Shown here: piece by piece, positions 8,264 through 17,523 of the stretch
Layout of the letters: each line of letters starts with the position of its first letter
How positions within the stretch are numbered: position 1 is the stretch's first letter
NCBI GenBank assembly: GCA_023265625.1
Contig: JAHFST010000010.1
Location: 1-64,000 of the forward strand
Length of the DNA: 64,000 bases
Origin: Deltaproteobacteria bacterium
GTDB lineage: Bacteria; UBA10199; JACPAL01; JAHFST01
Direction: 5' to 3'
Translations under genes and position numbers: made by a program
The notes under the pieces: generated by a model
Told to the model about the DNA's origin: nothing
Database searches by the model: none
What the model saw: the letters and a program-made list of their open reading frames with translations, nothing else

Positions 8264-8724
8264 AGATTAAAAAAGTAACCTTCAATAATAAGAAACGCTG
8301 CTTTGAGGTATTCACTCAAAAACAGATTTTTTTATATCCTTATTCTCGATTAACAGCCAAGCGTCACCTTAGTGGTGGTGTTCTTGATGCTGTAGTGGAT
8401 AAGGAACTTGGTGGTGAGGCCTTTTCTTATCGACTGGAGTCTGGGGCCGAAGGGACCGTTCATCTGGATCAAGTTTTGGAGTACAACCGCGATTCGGACT
8501 ATCTGCGGGAAATGCTTCTCTACAAGTTAACTCTCAAAGCACAACAACTTTTCAAAGAAAGAGAAGTGAGCAAACGAGAAGTCATACGACGAATGGGGAC
8601 AACTCCCACCCAATTGTACCGGTTGTTAGATCAAACTTTTTATCACAAAACGATCGATCAGATGGTGAAACTGTTAGCTGCCCTTGATTGTCCCATTGAT
8701 GTAACCTTTAAAAAGGCTGCCTAA
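8260..8724 (+). CDS. DUF2442-like protein with C-terminal HTH, possible antitoxin/repressor
   Basis: 154 residues. The N-terminal 80 residues resemble DUF2442 (short beta strands, IFLYPYSRL). The C-terminal part is an XRE-like helix-turn-helix: REVIRRMGTTPTQLYRLLDQ then TIDQMVKLLAALD. A DNA-binding partner protein encoded second and overlapping the first gene by 4 bases fits an antitoxin that also represses the operon. The inverted repeat at the promoter is the obvious site. It ends 5 bases from the convergent mtnA stop. Confidence 0.65.
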   Translation: MKIKKVTFNNKKRCFEVFTQKQIFLYPYSRLTAKRHLSGGVLDAVVDKELGGEAFSYRLESGAEGTVHLDQVLEYNRDSDYLREMLLYKLTLKAQQLFKEREVSKREVIRRMGTTPTQLYRLLDQTFYHKTIDQMVKLLAALDCPIDVTFKKAA

Positions 8725-8729
8725 GATTT

Positions 8730-9764
8730 TCAAAAAAGGTCTTTTAAGTTCTTCTCATAAGGCGCCCGGACAATCCCCTTCTCGGTAATGATCGCTGTTA
8801 CCAACTCATTCGGGGTCACATCAAACGCGGGGTTGCGGACCTTGATGCCTTCCGGGGCGACGCGTTGTCGGGAAAAATTGGTGACTTCGTCGGGGGATCG
8901 TTCCTCGATGGGGATCTCTTTGCCGGTGGGGGTAGAGAGGTCGATGGTGGAGAGAGGAGCGGCCACGTAGAAGGGGATTTTGTGATAGTGGGCCAAAATC
9001 GCCACCCCGTAGGTGCCGATCTTGTTGGCCACATCGCCGTTGGCGGCAATGCGGTCGGCGCCGACGATCACCGCGTGGATTTTTCCTTGGGCCATCAAGT
9101 GACCCGCCATGTTGTCCGTGATCAGGGTGACGGGGATGTCATTTTTGGCCAACTCCCAGGCGGTCAGGCGCGCCCCCTGAAGGAAGGGGCGGGTTTCATC
9201 CGCAAAAACTTCAAAACGTTTTCCTTGGGCATGGGCGGCGTACATCACCCCCAGGGCGGTGCCATAACCCGCGGTGGCGAGGGCCCCGGCGTTGCAATGG
9301 GTCAGGATGGTTTGTCCTGATTCGATCAGGTTGGCCCCGTGGGTCCCCATTTGACGATTGATGGAAACATCTTCCTCGGCCATCTGGATGGCCTCAGCTC
9401 GGAGCCTCGATTTTAAGGCCTCGATCTTGAGATCGGCAGAAGTTTGAATGAGACGACGTATCCGCTCCAGGGCCCAGCGTAGGTTCACGGCGGTGGGACG
9501 GGTGGCGAGCAGCAGGGCCAGGACACCTTCCATCTTTTGGGCGAAGGTCTCGTGATTTTTGGCGTCAATCCCCAAGGCCCCCAGGGCCGCCCCCATGGCG
9601 GCGGCTACCCCAATCGCCGGGGCCCCTCGGATCACCATGGTCTTGATGGCATCGGCCACCTGTTTATGATCCGAACATTCCACATAAACTTCCTCTAGTG
9701 GAAGCTTGCGTTGGTCGATCATGTAGACCTTATCATCGCGCCATTCGATCGTTTTGAAATTCAT
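8730..9764 (-). CDS. mtnA: S-methyl-5-thioribose-1-phosphate isomerase
   Basis: 344 residues. The methionine-salvage isomerase converts methylthioribose-1-phosphate to methylthioribulose-1-phosphate. Family motifs: [35 protein letters not shown] with the catalytic Cys, and [20 protein letters not shown] with the catalytic Asp. The start at 9764 is set by a GGAGG site eight bases upstream; an ATG five codons earlier overlaps that site. The ATG overlaps the lysE-like stop (ATGA), placing mtnA last in gatCAB-lysE-mtnA. No other salvage genes are nearby, so in some bacteria this protein may serve a different sugar-phosphate substrate. Confidence 0.92.
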   Translation of the reverse strand: MNFKTIEWRDDKVYMIDQRKLPLEEVYVECSDHKQVADAIKTMVIRGAPAIGVAAAMGAALGALGIDAKNHETFAQKMEGVLALLLATRPTAVNLRWALERIRRLIQTSADLKIEALKSRLRAEAIQMAEEDVSINRQMGTHGANLIESGQTILTHCNAGALATAGYGTALGVMYAAHAQGKRFEVFADETRPFLQGARLTAWELAKNDIPVTLITDNMAGHLMAQGKIHAVIVGADRIAANGDVANKIGTYGVAILAHYHKIPFYVAAPLSTIDLSTPTGKEIPIEERSPDEVTNFSRQRVAPEGIKVRNPAFDVTPNELVTAIITEKGIVRAPYEKNLKDLF

Positions 9765-10435
9765 AGTTGGTTCCTCCAATGCATCCCTGTCTTGTGAAAT
9801 TTTTCAATCAACGGGGCCAATCGTCCAGAGACCGAGAAACAGGCCAAGGCAATCAGTACGATCCCCAAGCCGACAAAAATCTTATGGAGGACTTTGGGAG
9901 AAAAGAGGGGCCGGATCTGTTCCGCCAGAAATACCAAGAGGGTCCACCAGGTGAGGCTGCCGAAAAAAAATCCGCTGGAAATGGCGGCGTAGTGCATTTT
10001 TTTCGTCTCTAATGGGATCAGGTTGGTCCCGGTCAAGACGGCCGCATAGGCCATGAGCGTCAATGGGTTCATGATGGTGAGGAGAAAGGAGGTTAAGGCG
10101 TCCCAGAGGTAGTGTTGCAAGTAGCGCGTGGCTAAGACTTCTTTGGGTTCCAGTTTGGGCGGTGATCGGAAGATGAAGCTCAGCCCCATCCCAATCAGCA
10201 GGAGGGCTCCGATGGGACGGATCAAGTGGCGTGAGAGGGTCAAATTTTCCATCAGGGCGCTCAAACCGAGGGCGGCCAAGAACGCGAGGATGGCATCGGC
10301 GCCAGCCGCACCAAGTCCGCTGCTGAGACCGGCTAACCAGCCCACCTGCAGGCTGCGTTGCAGGATGAGCATGGCGATCGGGCCGATAGGGATGGCCAAC
10401 ATCAGTCCCAATAGGAACGCGTGAGTGAAAATCAT
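9761..10435 (-). CDS. LysE-family amino acid/metabolite exporter
   Basis: 224 residues and about six hydrophobic segments. The N-terminal signature [20 protein letters not shown] followed by [18 protein letters not shown] is typical of LysE/RhtB exporters, which move amino acids out across the inner membrane. Substrate not predictable. Its ATG overlaps the gatB stop by 4 bases and its TGA overlaps the mtnA start by 4 bases, so translation is coupled through the operon. Confidence 0.88.
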   Translation of the reverse strand: MIFTHAFLLGLMLAIPIGPIAMLILQRSLQVGWLAGLSSGLGAAGADAILAFLAALGLSALMENLTLSRHLIRPIGALLLIGMGLSFIFRSPPKLEPKEVLATRYLQHYLWDALTSFLLTIMNPLTLMAYAAVLTGTNLIPLETKKMHYAAISSGFFFGSLTWWTLLVFLAEQIRPLFSPKVLHKIFVGLGIVLIALACFSVSGRLAPLIEKFHKTGMHWRNQL

Positions 10436-11871
10436 CCCAACTTGTCCTTGAGTAATTTATTGATCAACCCGGGGTTGCCTCGACCTTGGGTTTTTTTCAT
10501 CACCAGGCCGACGAAGAAGCCGATTAATTTTTCGTTGCCACCCTTGTATTTGGCCACTTGGTCCGGATTGGCGGCAATGATCTCGGCAATGGCGGCCTCG
10601 AGGGCCCCCGTATCGGAGACCTGGGCCAGACCTTCTCGAGCGATGACCGCCTCGGGCCCTCCGCCGGACTCAAAAATCTTCTGCAAGACGGTCTTGGCCA
10701 CACTGCCGCTGATGGTGCCGGCGTCGACCAGTTGCAGCGTCTTGGCCAGATGCTGCGGGGTGATCTTAGTACCGGCAATCCGTGATTCATCCCCTTCAAT
10801 CAACCGTAAAAATTCATTGATGATCCAATTGGCCACCTTCTTGGCCTCGGGATAAAGTTGCACGGATTGTTCAAAAAAACGGGAGAGGTCGCGCGATCCG
10901 GTCAAGATAGCGGCATCATAAGGGGTGAGCTGATAATCTCGGATCAATCGGTCCCGCATCGCATCGGGCAGTTCCGGCAAACTTTTTTCGATCTCGGTGA
11001 TCCAGGTGTCTGAGACCACCAAGGGGAGCAGGTCAGGGTCAGGAAAATAACGGTAGTCAAAGGCCTCTTCTTTACTGCGCATGGATTCGGTGACGCCCAA
11101 ATCATCATTCCAGAGCCTGGTTTCTTGCGTGATGGTTTTACCCGCATCGAGGAGCGAGGCCTGGCGGTTGATTTCATAGGCCAGGGCCTTTTCGATATGC
11201 TTGAACGAGTTCATATTTTTCAACTCGGCACGCGTCCCGAATTTTTCGGTCCCGACGGGTCGCAGCGAGATATTCACATCGCAGCGCAGCGAGCCCTCTT
11301 CCATGTTGCCGTCACAAATCCCCAGTGAGACCAAGATGGCGCGGAATTTTTTCAGGTAGGCGACCGTTTCTTCCGCGGAACGGATGTCCGGTTCGGAGAC
11401 GGTTTCAATGAGGGCCACCCCGGCGCGGTTCAAGTCCACCCAACTGGCCCCATGCTGCCGGGTTTTAGGGTGTTCGTGGAGCGATTTCCCCGCATCTTCC
11501 TCGAGATGGATGCGCGTGATCCCGATGCGTTTCTTTTGGGTACCCACTTCGATCTCAATCCAACCCTTTTGGCAGATTGGCAGCTCATATTGCGAGATCT
11601 GATAGCCTTTTGGCAGGTCGGGATAAAAATAATTCTTGCGCGCAAACACGCTCTTGCGCGTGATCGCGCAGTGCGTGGCCAGCCCGGCCCGAATGGCGTA
11701 TTCCACCACTTTTTTATTCAGGACGGGGAGGACACCCGGGAGCCCTAAACAAACGGGGCAAGTGTTCTCATTCGGACGCGACCCAAAACGGGTGGAGCAG
11801 GCGCAGAAGATCTTGGTTTCTGTCAGGAGTTGGGCGTGGACTTCGAGGCCGATGACTGGTTCGTAATTCAT
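10432..11871 (-). CDS. gatB: Asp-tRNA(Asn)/Glu-tRNA(Gln) amidotransferase subunit B
   Basis: 479 residues. It recognises the misacylated tRNA in the GatCAB complex. The start at 11871 gives the classic N-terminus MNYEPVIGLEVHAQL, followed by NTCPVCLGLPGVLPVLN (two zinc-site cysteines plus ACST), and ends with the YqeY-like tail domain (GNPGLINKLL). The frame stays open 30 codons upstream but only through a dispersed repeat. The Shine-Dalgarno AGGA is partly provided by the repeat end TACA. Coupled by 4-base overlap to the lysE-like gene. Confidence 0.95.
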   Translation of the reverse strand: MNYEPVIGLEVHAQLLTETKIFCACSTRFGSRPNENTCPVCLGLPGVLPVLNKKVVEYAIRAGLATHCAITRKSVFARKNYFYPDLPKGYQISQYELPICQKGWIEIEVGTQKKRIGITRIHLEEDAGKSLHEHPKTRQHGASWVDLNRAGVALIETVSEPDIRSAEETVAYLKKFRAILVSLGICDGNMEEGSLRCDVNISLRPVGTEKFGTRAELKNMNSFKHIEKALAYEINRQASLLDAGKTITQETRLWNDDLGVTESMRSKEEAFDYRYFPDPDLLPLVVSDTWITEIEKSLPELPDAMRDRLIRDYQLTPYDAAILTGSRDLSRFFEQSVQLYPEAKKVANWIINEFLRLIEGDESRIAGTKITPQHLAKTLQLVDAGTISGSVAKTVLQKIFESGGGPEAVIAREGLAQVSDTGALEAAIAEIIAANPDQVAKYKGGNEKLIGFFVGLVMKKTQGRGNPGLINKLLKDKLG

Positions 11872-11882
11872 AGGGTTGATCC

Positions 11883-11978
11883 TGTAGGGGCAGACCCATG
11901 TGTCTGCCCTCATTGTTGCCGCCCAATACCCACCCGGCAACCACCCGGGCAGGGCGCACACATGGGTGCGCCCCTACA
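11883..11978. repeat. Two-hairpin REP-like repeat between gatA and gatB
   Basis: It starts TGTAGGGGCAGACCC, contains a first hairpin closing with GTCTGCCC, a GC-rich middle, and a second hairpin ending GTGCGCCCCTACA. It directly abuts the gatA TAA and contributes to the gatB ribosome-binding region. The same architecture recurs at 33728, 62122 and 63852. Confidence 0.85.
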
Positions 11979-13439
11979 TTACAATTTAGGTCTCCTCTTG
12001 TGCCATTCCGTCGCCTGTTCATAGGCATATCCCATCCGCAACAATTTCTCTTCCTGCAACGAATCTCCAATCAACTGCATCCCAATCGGCAATCCACCCT
12101 GGGTAAATCCGCAGGGCAGGCTCATCCCGGGGAGTCCGGCCAGGTTAACATTAATGGTAAAGATATCCGAGAGGTACATCTTGAGCGGGTCGCCGGTCTT
12201 TTCCTTCAGTTTCCAGGCGGCTGTGGGCGAGACCGGCGTCAGGATGACATCATAATTTTTAAAAACCTGCGTAAAATCTTGTCGGATCAGGGTGCGGGCC
12301 TTTTGGGCCTTGAGGTAGTAGGCGTCGTAGTAACCGGCGGACAAGACGTAGGTGCCGAGCATGATGCGGCGCTTGACCTCGTCCCCAAAACCTTCGGTGC
12401 GACTTTTTTCATAGAGGGAGATTAATTCCTTCGCCTCTTTGTTGCGGTATCCGTAGCGAATGCCATCGTAGCGCGCCAGATTGGAAGAGGCCTCGGCGGT
12501 GGCCAAGATGTAATACACCGGGACGCCGTAATCGGTGTGCGGCAACGAGACCTCGCCACATTGGGCCCCCAATCCTTCCAGGGTCTTGATGGCCTGAAGC
12601 ATGGCGGCCTCCACCTCTGGATCCATCCCCGCCACAAAATATTCCTTGGGAATGCCGATCTTCCAGCCCTTCACATCCGGGACTAGGGATTGGGCATAAT
12701 GGGGCACCGGGACATCCAGCGATGTGGAATCCAGCGGGTCATGCCCCGCCAAGACTTGCAGCATCAGGGCGGCATCGGTGACATCCTTCGTGAGCGGCCC
12801 CACTTGATCGAGGGAAGAGGCAAACGCAATCACGCCGTAGCGCGAGACCCGGCCGTAGGTTGGTTTCATGCCGACCAAGTTACACAGGGCCGCGGGGAGG
12901 CGAATGGAGCCGCCCGTGTCGGTGCCCGTGGCGGCGCTGCATTGCCCGGCGGCCACCGCGGCGGCGCTGCCCCCGCTCGAACCTCCCGGGATGAGTTCGA
13001 GATCCCAGGGATTATGGACCTCGCCAAAGGCCGAGGTTTCATTGGACGAACCCATGGCAAACTCATCCATGTTAAGCTTACCCACCATCACCCCGCCCGC
13101 ATCCAACAGACGCTGCGTGCTGGTCCCGCTGTAAGGGGCGATATAATTGCCTAAAATTTTTGAACCGCAGGTGGTCCGACTGCCCTTCGTGAGGAAATTG
13201 TCTTTGATCCCCAGGGGGATACCGGCCAAGGCCCCGGGTTTTTTGCCGGCCTGGCGTGATTGATCAAAACGTTTGGCCGCCTCAAGCGCAAGCTCTGGCG
13301 TGATGGTGATAAAGGCGTGGAGCTGTTTTTCGGTTTGTTCAATGTGGGATAAAACCTTTTGGGTGAGTTCCTCGGAAGAGATTTCCCCTTTGTCCAACAA
13401 GTTGCGCAGTTCGTGGATGGTCTGATGATGAAGGTCCAT
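11979..13439 (-). CDS. gatA: Asp-tRNA(Asn)/Glu-tRNA(Gln) amidotransferase subunit A
   Basis: 486 residues, the usual length. The amidase subunit releases ammonia from glutamine for transamidation. The amidase-signature Ser-cisSer-Lys set is visible: IPLGIKDNF (Lys), [15 protein letters not shown] (Ser) and [14 protein letters not shown]. It lies 4 bases after gatC and before gatB, separated from gatB only by a dispersed repeat. Presence of GatCAB implies the indirect route to Gln-tRNA and/or Asn-tRNA in this organism. Confidence 0.95.
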   Translation of the reverse strand: MDLHHQTIHELRNLLDKGEISSEELTQKVLSHIEQTEKQLHAFITITPELALEAAKRFDQSRQAGKKPGALAGIPLGIKDNFLTKGSRTTCGSKILGNYIAPYSGTSTQRLLDAGGVMVGKLNMDEFAMGSSNETSAFGEVHNPWDLELIPGGSSGGSAAAVAAGQCSAATGTDTGGSIRLPAALCNLVGMKPTYGRVSRYGVIAFASSLDQVGPLTKDVTDAALMLQVLAGHDPLDSTSLDVPVPHYAQSLVPDVKGWKIGIPKEYFVAGMDPEVEAAMLQAIKTLEGLGAQCGEVSLPHTDYGVPVYYILATAEASSNLARYDGIRYGYRNKEAKELISLYEKSRTEGFGDEVKRRIMLGTYVLSAGYYDAYYLKAQKARTLIRQDFTQVFKNYDVILTPVSPTAAWKLKEKTGDPLKMYLSDIFTINVNLAGLPGMSLPCGFTQGGLPIGMQLIGDSLQEEKLLRMGYAYEQATEWHKRRPKL

Positions 13440-13443
13440 AGCG

Positions 13444-13731
13444 TTAGGCGATCACCTTGGGGACTTTGAAAAAAGGCCCCTCTCGGTCCGGGGCGTTTTG
13501 CAAAGAAAGCTCTTGTTCGGTGTAAGGTTTAACCTTGTCCTCACGGAACGGTGTCGGAACCAGAAATGCGTGAGCTGTCGGTTCAATGTTGGCGGTGTCG
13601 AGTTGATTCAGCCGCTCGATGTAGCTCAGCACGGCAGAGAGCTGGGTGGCGTATTTCTCAAGATCGGCCTCGGTCAACTGCAGGCGTGCCAACCGGGCAA
13701 TTTTCTTCACTTCTTCATGGGTGAGTTTCAT
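13444..13731 (-). CDS. gatC: Asp-tRNA(Asn)/Glu-tRNA(Gln) amidotransferase subunit C
   Basis: 95 residues from the ATG at 13731, the usual GatC length, with the family N-terminus [18 protein letters not shown] and the C-terminal [16 protein letters not shown]. It stabilises the GatA-GatB interface. GAGG lies close before this ATG. An in-frame ATG at 13755 preceded by AGGTAGG would add eight residues and cannot be excluded. First gene of gatCAB-lysE-mtnA. Confidence 0.92.
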   Translation of the reverse strand: MKLTHEEVKKIARLARLQLTEADLEKYATQLSAVLSYIERLNQLDTANIEPTAHAFLVPTPFREDKVKPYTEQELSLQNAPDREGPFFKVPKVIA

Positions 13732-13834
13732 CTTGCCTCGCGAAAATGAAAACATTTCCTACCTGAGCCTCGTTCATTGGTCAAGACGTTAACCAGATCT
13801 TGCGGAAAGGGGGCTAACGAGGTAATTCCCCGCC

Positions 13835-16129
13835 ATGCCCAAGAAAAAGAAGTTGAAAAGGCAGCGCAGGCTCCCGTTGGTTGTTGGGGCCGGCTTTTTT
13901 TTAGGGATTTTTATTTTTTATGTATTTTCCTTAAATTACAAGATTCACGCAAAATTTGAGTCGCATCGATGGAATCTCCCGTCGCGCGTTTATTCCGACA
14001 GTTTTTCGCTCTATCCCGGCCAAACCTTGACACCGCAGCAGCTGGAGAAGCGTCTGGAGAGGTTACATTATAAGCGAGTGACCGGCGAGGCCCATGGGGT
14101 GGGGGAATTTGTCCAGGAGGCGCACGAGTTTCAGGTCTATCTGCATGATTTTTCCTATCCCTCGGAGGAATTTGTGGGGTTTCCGGTGCGTATCACCTTT
14201 CAGGATCGCACGATTGGCGAGTTACAGCGGATGGATCATGCCGAGACGCTGAAGCGAATCAAACTAGAACCGGAGCTGATTGCCTCTATCTTCGATGAAA
14301 AAATGGAGGATCGGACCTTGGTGAGTTTGAGTGAGGTCCCGCCTACGTTGATCAAAGGGGTGGTCGCATTGGAAGATGAGCGATTCTACGAGCACAAAGG
14401 GGTGGACCCTCGGGCCCTGGTGCGAGCCCTGCTGACCGATGTGATCCATTTTAGATATATGCAAGGAGGCAGTACCCTCACCCAGCAGTTGGTGAAAAAT
14501 TATTTTCTACATTCGAGAAAAACCCTGCTGCGCAAGATGAATGAAATCTTGATGGCGTTATTGTTGGAACGGCAATACTCTAAGAATGAAATTCTGGAGG
14601 CCTATTTTAACGAGATTTATTTCGGGCAGAGAGGGCCGGTTTCCGTGACCGGCATTCAAGAGGCGTCCACTCTCTATTTTTCCAAAAACGTTTCGCAACT
14701 GACTGTAGGTGAAGCGGCCTTGTTGGCGGGTATGATTCGTTCCCCGGGGGAATATTCCCCCTTGAACAACCTGGAACGCGCCTATGATCGGCGTAATTTT
14801 GTTTTGAAGACGATGTTGGAACAGGATAAGCTCACTGAGCCGGAATATCAAGCGGCCCGCCAGGAAAAGATCGTCACGCCCAAGCATTTTGAGGAAGCCC
14901 ATCGGGCCGCCTTTTTTGTGGACTACGTCCAGCAGGAGTTGAAGCGTCAATACCCGCCGGAGGTGTTGCAATCGGAAGGGATTAAAATTTTCACTCCCCT
15001 GGATATGGACGCCCAAGAGGCGGCCGAGCAGGCGGTGAGCAGCAGGCTCAAGGCGTTGGAGGCGGGGAGGGGTCTACTCAAAGAGCAGGCGGCCCATGGA
15101 AAATTGTTGGAGGGTTTGTTGCTGGCGATCCAACCGCAAAGCGGTTTTATCCGGGCCTTTGTTGGTGGTCGGGATTTTGTCCGCAGCCAGTTTGACCGGA
15201 TCGTCGATGCCCACCGGCAACCCGGTTCCACCTTCAAACCCTTTGTTTATTTGACGGCCTTGCAAGTGGGTGCGGAGGCCAAGGAAGGGGAGGAGCGTTG
15301 GACCCTGGTGAGCCCGATTGAGGATAAGGCCTTTTCGGTGCCTGGTCCCAATGGTGTTTGGAGCCCGCAAAATTATGACAAGCAGGAGCATGGCACGGTG
15401 ACCCTGCGCCAGGCCTTGGAAAACAGTTACAACCTGGCCACCTCGAAATTGGCGCAGCAGGTCGGGCTCGACACTATTGTGACAACGGCGCGAAAATTAG
15501 GGATTGAAAGTCCCTTGGAAGCGTATCCGGCGATTGCCCTGGGTATTTTTGAGGTGACGCCCCTGGAGTTGATCCGGGCTTACAGTGTGTTTCCCAATCA
15601 GGGGATTCGTTCCGAACCGGTGGCCATCACCAGTGTGGTGACGCGTGAGGGGATGGTGTTGGAGCGCAAGGGCATCAAGATGAACCGGGCGATCTCCCCC
15701 GACCTGGCCTATTTGATGAATGAGGCCCTGCGCGGGGTCGTGGATCGCGGGACGGGTGCCGTGGCGCGGACCCTCGGCTATACCGGTTTGGCCGCGGGCA
15801 AGACGGGGACGACCTCGGATTATCGGGACAGTTGGTTTGTGGGTTATACCCCGGATCTCTTGGCCTTGAGTTGGGTGGGATATGATGATGGGACCACGAC
15901 CGGTTTGTCCGGGAGTTCGGGCGCCCTACCCATCTGGGTTGATTTTATGAAACAGACCAATCCTCCGGGGGCTTCGCGGGTTGACTTCCCGGCGACGGAA
16001 AATATTGTGTTGGAGAAGATTGCCAAATCGGGTGGAGGCCTGTATCGAGACTCATGCGGTGAGCCCTTTGAAGAGGTTTTTTTGCGCGGCACCGAACCGA
16101 CGGAGTATTGCACTCATGAAAATGAATAA
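13835..16129 (+). CDS. Class A penicillin-binding protein (PBP1b-like)
   Basis: 764 residues. A bifunctional peptidoglycan glycosyltransferase/transpeptidase anchored in the inner membrane by a segment at about 15-37. After it come a UB2H-like region (VYSDSFSLYPGQTLTPQQLE), the GT51 domain (ALEDERFYEHKGVDPRAL, GGSTLTQQLVKNYFL, EAYFNEIYFGQ) and the transpeptidase with SxxK (GSTFKPF), SxN (ENSYNLA) and KTG (AAGKTGTTSDYRDSWF). All catalytic motifs are intact. The UB2H region points to a PBP1b-type protein, which in enterobacteria is activated by an outer-membrane lipoprotein; the overlapping downstream lipoprotein may be relevant. The C-terminus reads into that gene by 14 bases. Confidence 0.92.
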   Translation: MPKKKKLKRQRRLPLVVGAGFFLGIFIFYVFSLNYKIHAKFESHRWNLPSRVYSDSFSLYPGQTLTPQQLEKRLERLHYKRVTGEAHGVGEFVQEAHEFQVYLHDFSYPSEEFVGFPVRITFQDRTIGELQRMDHAETLKRIKLEPELIASIFDEKMEDRTLVSLSEVPPTLIKGVVALEDERFYEHKGVDPRALVRALLTDVIHFRYMQGGSTLTQQLVKNYFLHSRKTLLRKMNEILMALLLERQYSKNEILEAYFNEIYFGQRGPVSVTGIQEASTLYFSKNVSQLTVGEAALLAGMIRSPGEYSPLNNLERAYDRRNFVLKTMLEQDKLTEPEYQAARQEKIVTPKHFEEAHRAAFFVDYVQQELKRQYPPEVLQSEGIKIFTPLDMDAQEAAEQAVSSRLKALEAGRGLLKEQAAHGKLLEGLLLAIQPQSGFIRAFVGGRDFVRSQFDRIVDAHRQPGSTFKPFVYLTALQVGAEAKEGEERWTLVSPIEDKAFSVPGPNGVWSPQNYDKQEHGTVTLRQALENSYNLATSKLAQQVGLDTIVTTARKLGIESPLEAYPAIALGIFEVTPLELIRAYSVFPNQGIRSEPVAITSVVTREGMVLERKGIKMNRAISPDLAYLMNEALRGVVDRGTGAVARTLGYTGLAAGKTGTTSDYRDSWFVGYTPDLLALSWVGYDDGTTTGLSGSSGALPIWVDFMKQTNPPGASRVDFPATENIVLEKIAKSGGGLYRDSCGEPFEEVFLRGTEPTEYCTHENE

Positions 16130-16547
16130 CAAAATAGTGGGGGTGTTGTTCCTCAGTGTGTTGATGTCTTGTGCGCCAGGGGCTAAGCCAAAGCATCCGA
16201 AACCGGGTTCGGAATCACACCTCCCCCCTGTCTTGTCTCCCATCGATTTGGAGACTCCGGAACGGACGGCCGCCAATCAGGTGATTGCTGAGGGGCGGGT
16301 GCAATTGGAGCAGGGGAACTATGCGCGGGCTTCTGACCTTTTTCAGGAAGCGGTGACACTCGATCCGACCAATGGAGCCGGCTATTATTATTTGGCTGCT
16401 GCGAAGGCGCAATTGGGTGAGACGGGTGAATCGACCGGTTTGTTGGAAAAAGCAGAACAGCTGCTAGCGAGTGATCCAGCCTGGCAGGTTCAACTGGACG
16501 AATTAAAATTAAAGCTGACCGAACATCAGCCTAGTCCTCGTGACTGA
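16116..16547 (+). CDS. TPR-containing lipoprotein
   Basis: 143 residues. It starts inside the end of the PBP gene (14-base overlap). A lipoprotein signal ends in LMSC (Cys19). After a Pro-rich linker comes a TPR-like unit, roughly VQLEQGNYARASDLFQEA and AGYYYLAAAKAQLGETGES. The arrangement after a PBP1b-like gene suggests a lipoprotein cofactor of the synthase, analogous in position but not in sequence to LpoB; this is inference. Its 3' end overlaps the convergent DUF3047 gene by 17 bases. Confidence 0.7.
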   Translation: MKMNNKIVGVLFLSVLMSCAPGAKPKHPKPGSESHLPPVLSPIDLETPERTAANQVIAEGRVQLEQGNYARASDLFQEAVTLDPTNGAGYYYLAAAKAQLGETGESTGLLEKAEQLLASDPAWQVQLDELKLKLTEHQPSPRD

Positions 16548-17196
16548 CCTGAAAATCGTCATAATCGCAGGCGGCGGTGGTTTGGAGGGCATTGCCGTCT
16601 GTTAAAATGCCAAATCCTGATGGTGGTCGGCTTGGCGGCATTTTGAAGAGACGTTGGTAGTCTTGCAGGGCGTTAATGGATACCGCGTGCCATTGTTTCA
16701 ATCGCGACTCCCCAGAGTTCACGACCACCAGGTAAAAATGTCCCGGTTTTTTCTCGATGATGGTGCCGACCGGCAAGGTGCTGCTCCAGACATATTTGAT
16801 GGCCGTTCCAGTGTATTTTCCAAAGACGACATAGACCCCGCAAGCGCTATCGTTGGTGTCGGCGTTACGTTCATCCCCACCTGCCGGAATCGTTTGGGCC
16901 CGCCATCTCCAGGAAAGTTTTGGATATTCATTGGTTGCCCAACTAAATTCCCGAAAGATTTGCACCGAGAAGTTTTGCGAGTCTAAGGCCCGCAAGAAGT
17001 GATTTCCATGTTCCGCAGCAACCTGATAAACCTCCCGTGCCTTCCCTCGTTGAAAGGGATAGGTCCGCCAGTTCACCGGAAACTTTCCTTCCGGTCCTCC
17101 CTGAAAGTCCTCGATGATTCGCACGGTCCCAGCCTTTGGAGGAGTGTAGGCCTGCGCAGAAGCAGACAACAGAAGTAAAAAGGCCAATAATTTCAC
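16531..17196 (-). CDS. DUF3047 family secreted protein
   Basis: 221 residues. A cleavable signal peptide is seen (ends near SASAQA). The body has the family pattern: IIEDFQGGPEGKFPVNW, LSWRWRAQTIPAGGDER with NDSACGVYVVFG, and a terminal DYDDFQVS. DUF3047 proteins are periplasmic beta-sandwich-like proteins of unknown function. Convergent with the TPR lipoprotein and divergent from the small-protein cassette at 17317. Confidence 0.8.
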   Translation of the reverse strand: MKLLAFLLLLSASAQAYTPPKAGTVRIIEDFQGGPEGKFPVNWRTYPFQRGKAREVYQVAAEHGNHFLRALDSQNFSVQIFREFSWATNEYPKLSWRWRAQTIPAGGDERNADTNDSACGVYVVFGKYTGTAIKYVWSSTLPVGTIIEKKPGHFYLVVVNSGESRLKQWHAVSINALQDYQRLFKMPPSRPPSGFGILTDGNALQTTAACDYDDFQVSHED

Positions 17197-17316
17197 GGGC
17201 CGATTCTAGTGTTTGCCGGTTCAAAGTCAAAGGGAATTTTGTAAGCCTGTAAGTCCTTGCAGGAGGTGTTCTTTTTTGGTACGTTTTTTTTTTAACCATC
17301 TTTTAAGGAGGTTTCC

Positions 17317-17520
17317 ATGAGTCGCCAAATAATTGGGTTATTGATGGACCGATGGATCAACGATCCAGAATTTCGCAAGCAACTGAAGAAGGACTCCATA
17401 GCTACCGTTACCTCAATGGGGGTTAAGCTTGAGGAAGAGGAACTGACGGTGTTAAAGAAGATTGATTGGAGCCTATCGGATGAGGAATTACAAAAACGGG
17501 TCAGTAATTTCTTTAGCTAA
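17317..17520 (+). CDS. Small NHLP/Os1348-like protein, candidate modified-peptide precursor
   Basis: 67 residues. The pattern MDRWINDPEFRKQL, then a helix ending GVKLEEEELTVLKKIDW, resembles short nitrile-hydratase-leader-clan (Os1348-like/LigA-like) proteins that are candidate RiPP precursors. A strong AAGGAGGT site (17305-17312) precedes the ATG, stronger than its neighbours' sites, as expected for a highly translated peptide. It contains no Cys and has two Trp (13 and 51); no double-Gly cleavage site or obvious core peptide is visible. The next gene starts 3 bases later and encodes an isoprenyl-synthase-like enzyme, and the third encodes a PqqD-like/protease fusion. Precursor status is inference. 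Alternatively it is a small regulatory or carrier protein. Confidence 0.7.
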   Translation: MSRQIIGLLMDRWINDPEFRKQLKKDSIATVTSMGVKLEEEELTVLKKIDWSLSDEELQKRVSNFFS

Positions 17521-17523
17521 ACA

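Noticed and set aside
9765-9779. Alternative ATG of mtnA five codons upstream
   Set aside because: It overlaps the GGAGG site that serves the 9764 ATG, and the family N-terminus fits MNFKTIEW.
11883-11961. N-terminal extension of gatB reading into the repeat
   Set aside because: The extra codons are a translation of the dispersed repeat. The family N-terminus MNYEPVIGLEVHAQ starts at 11871.
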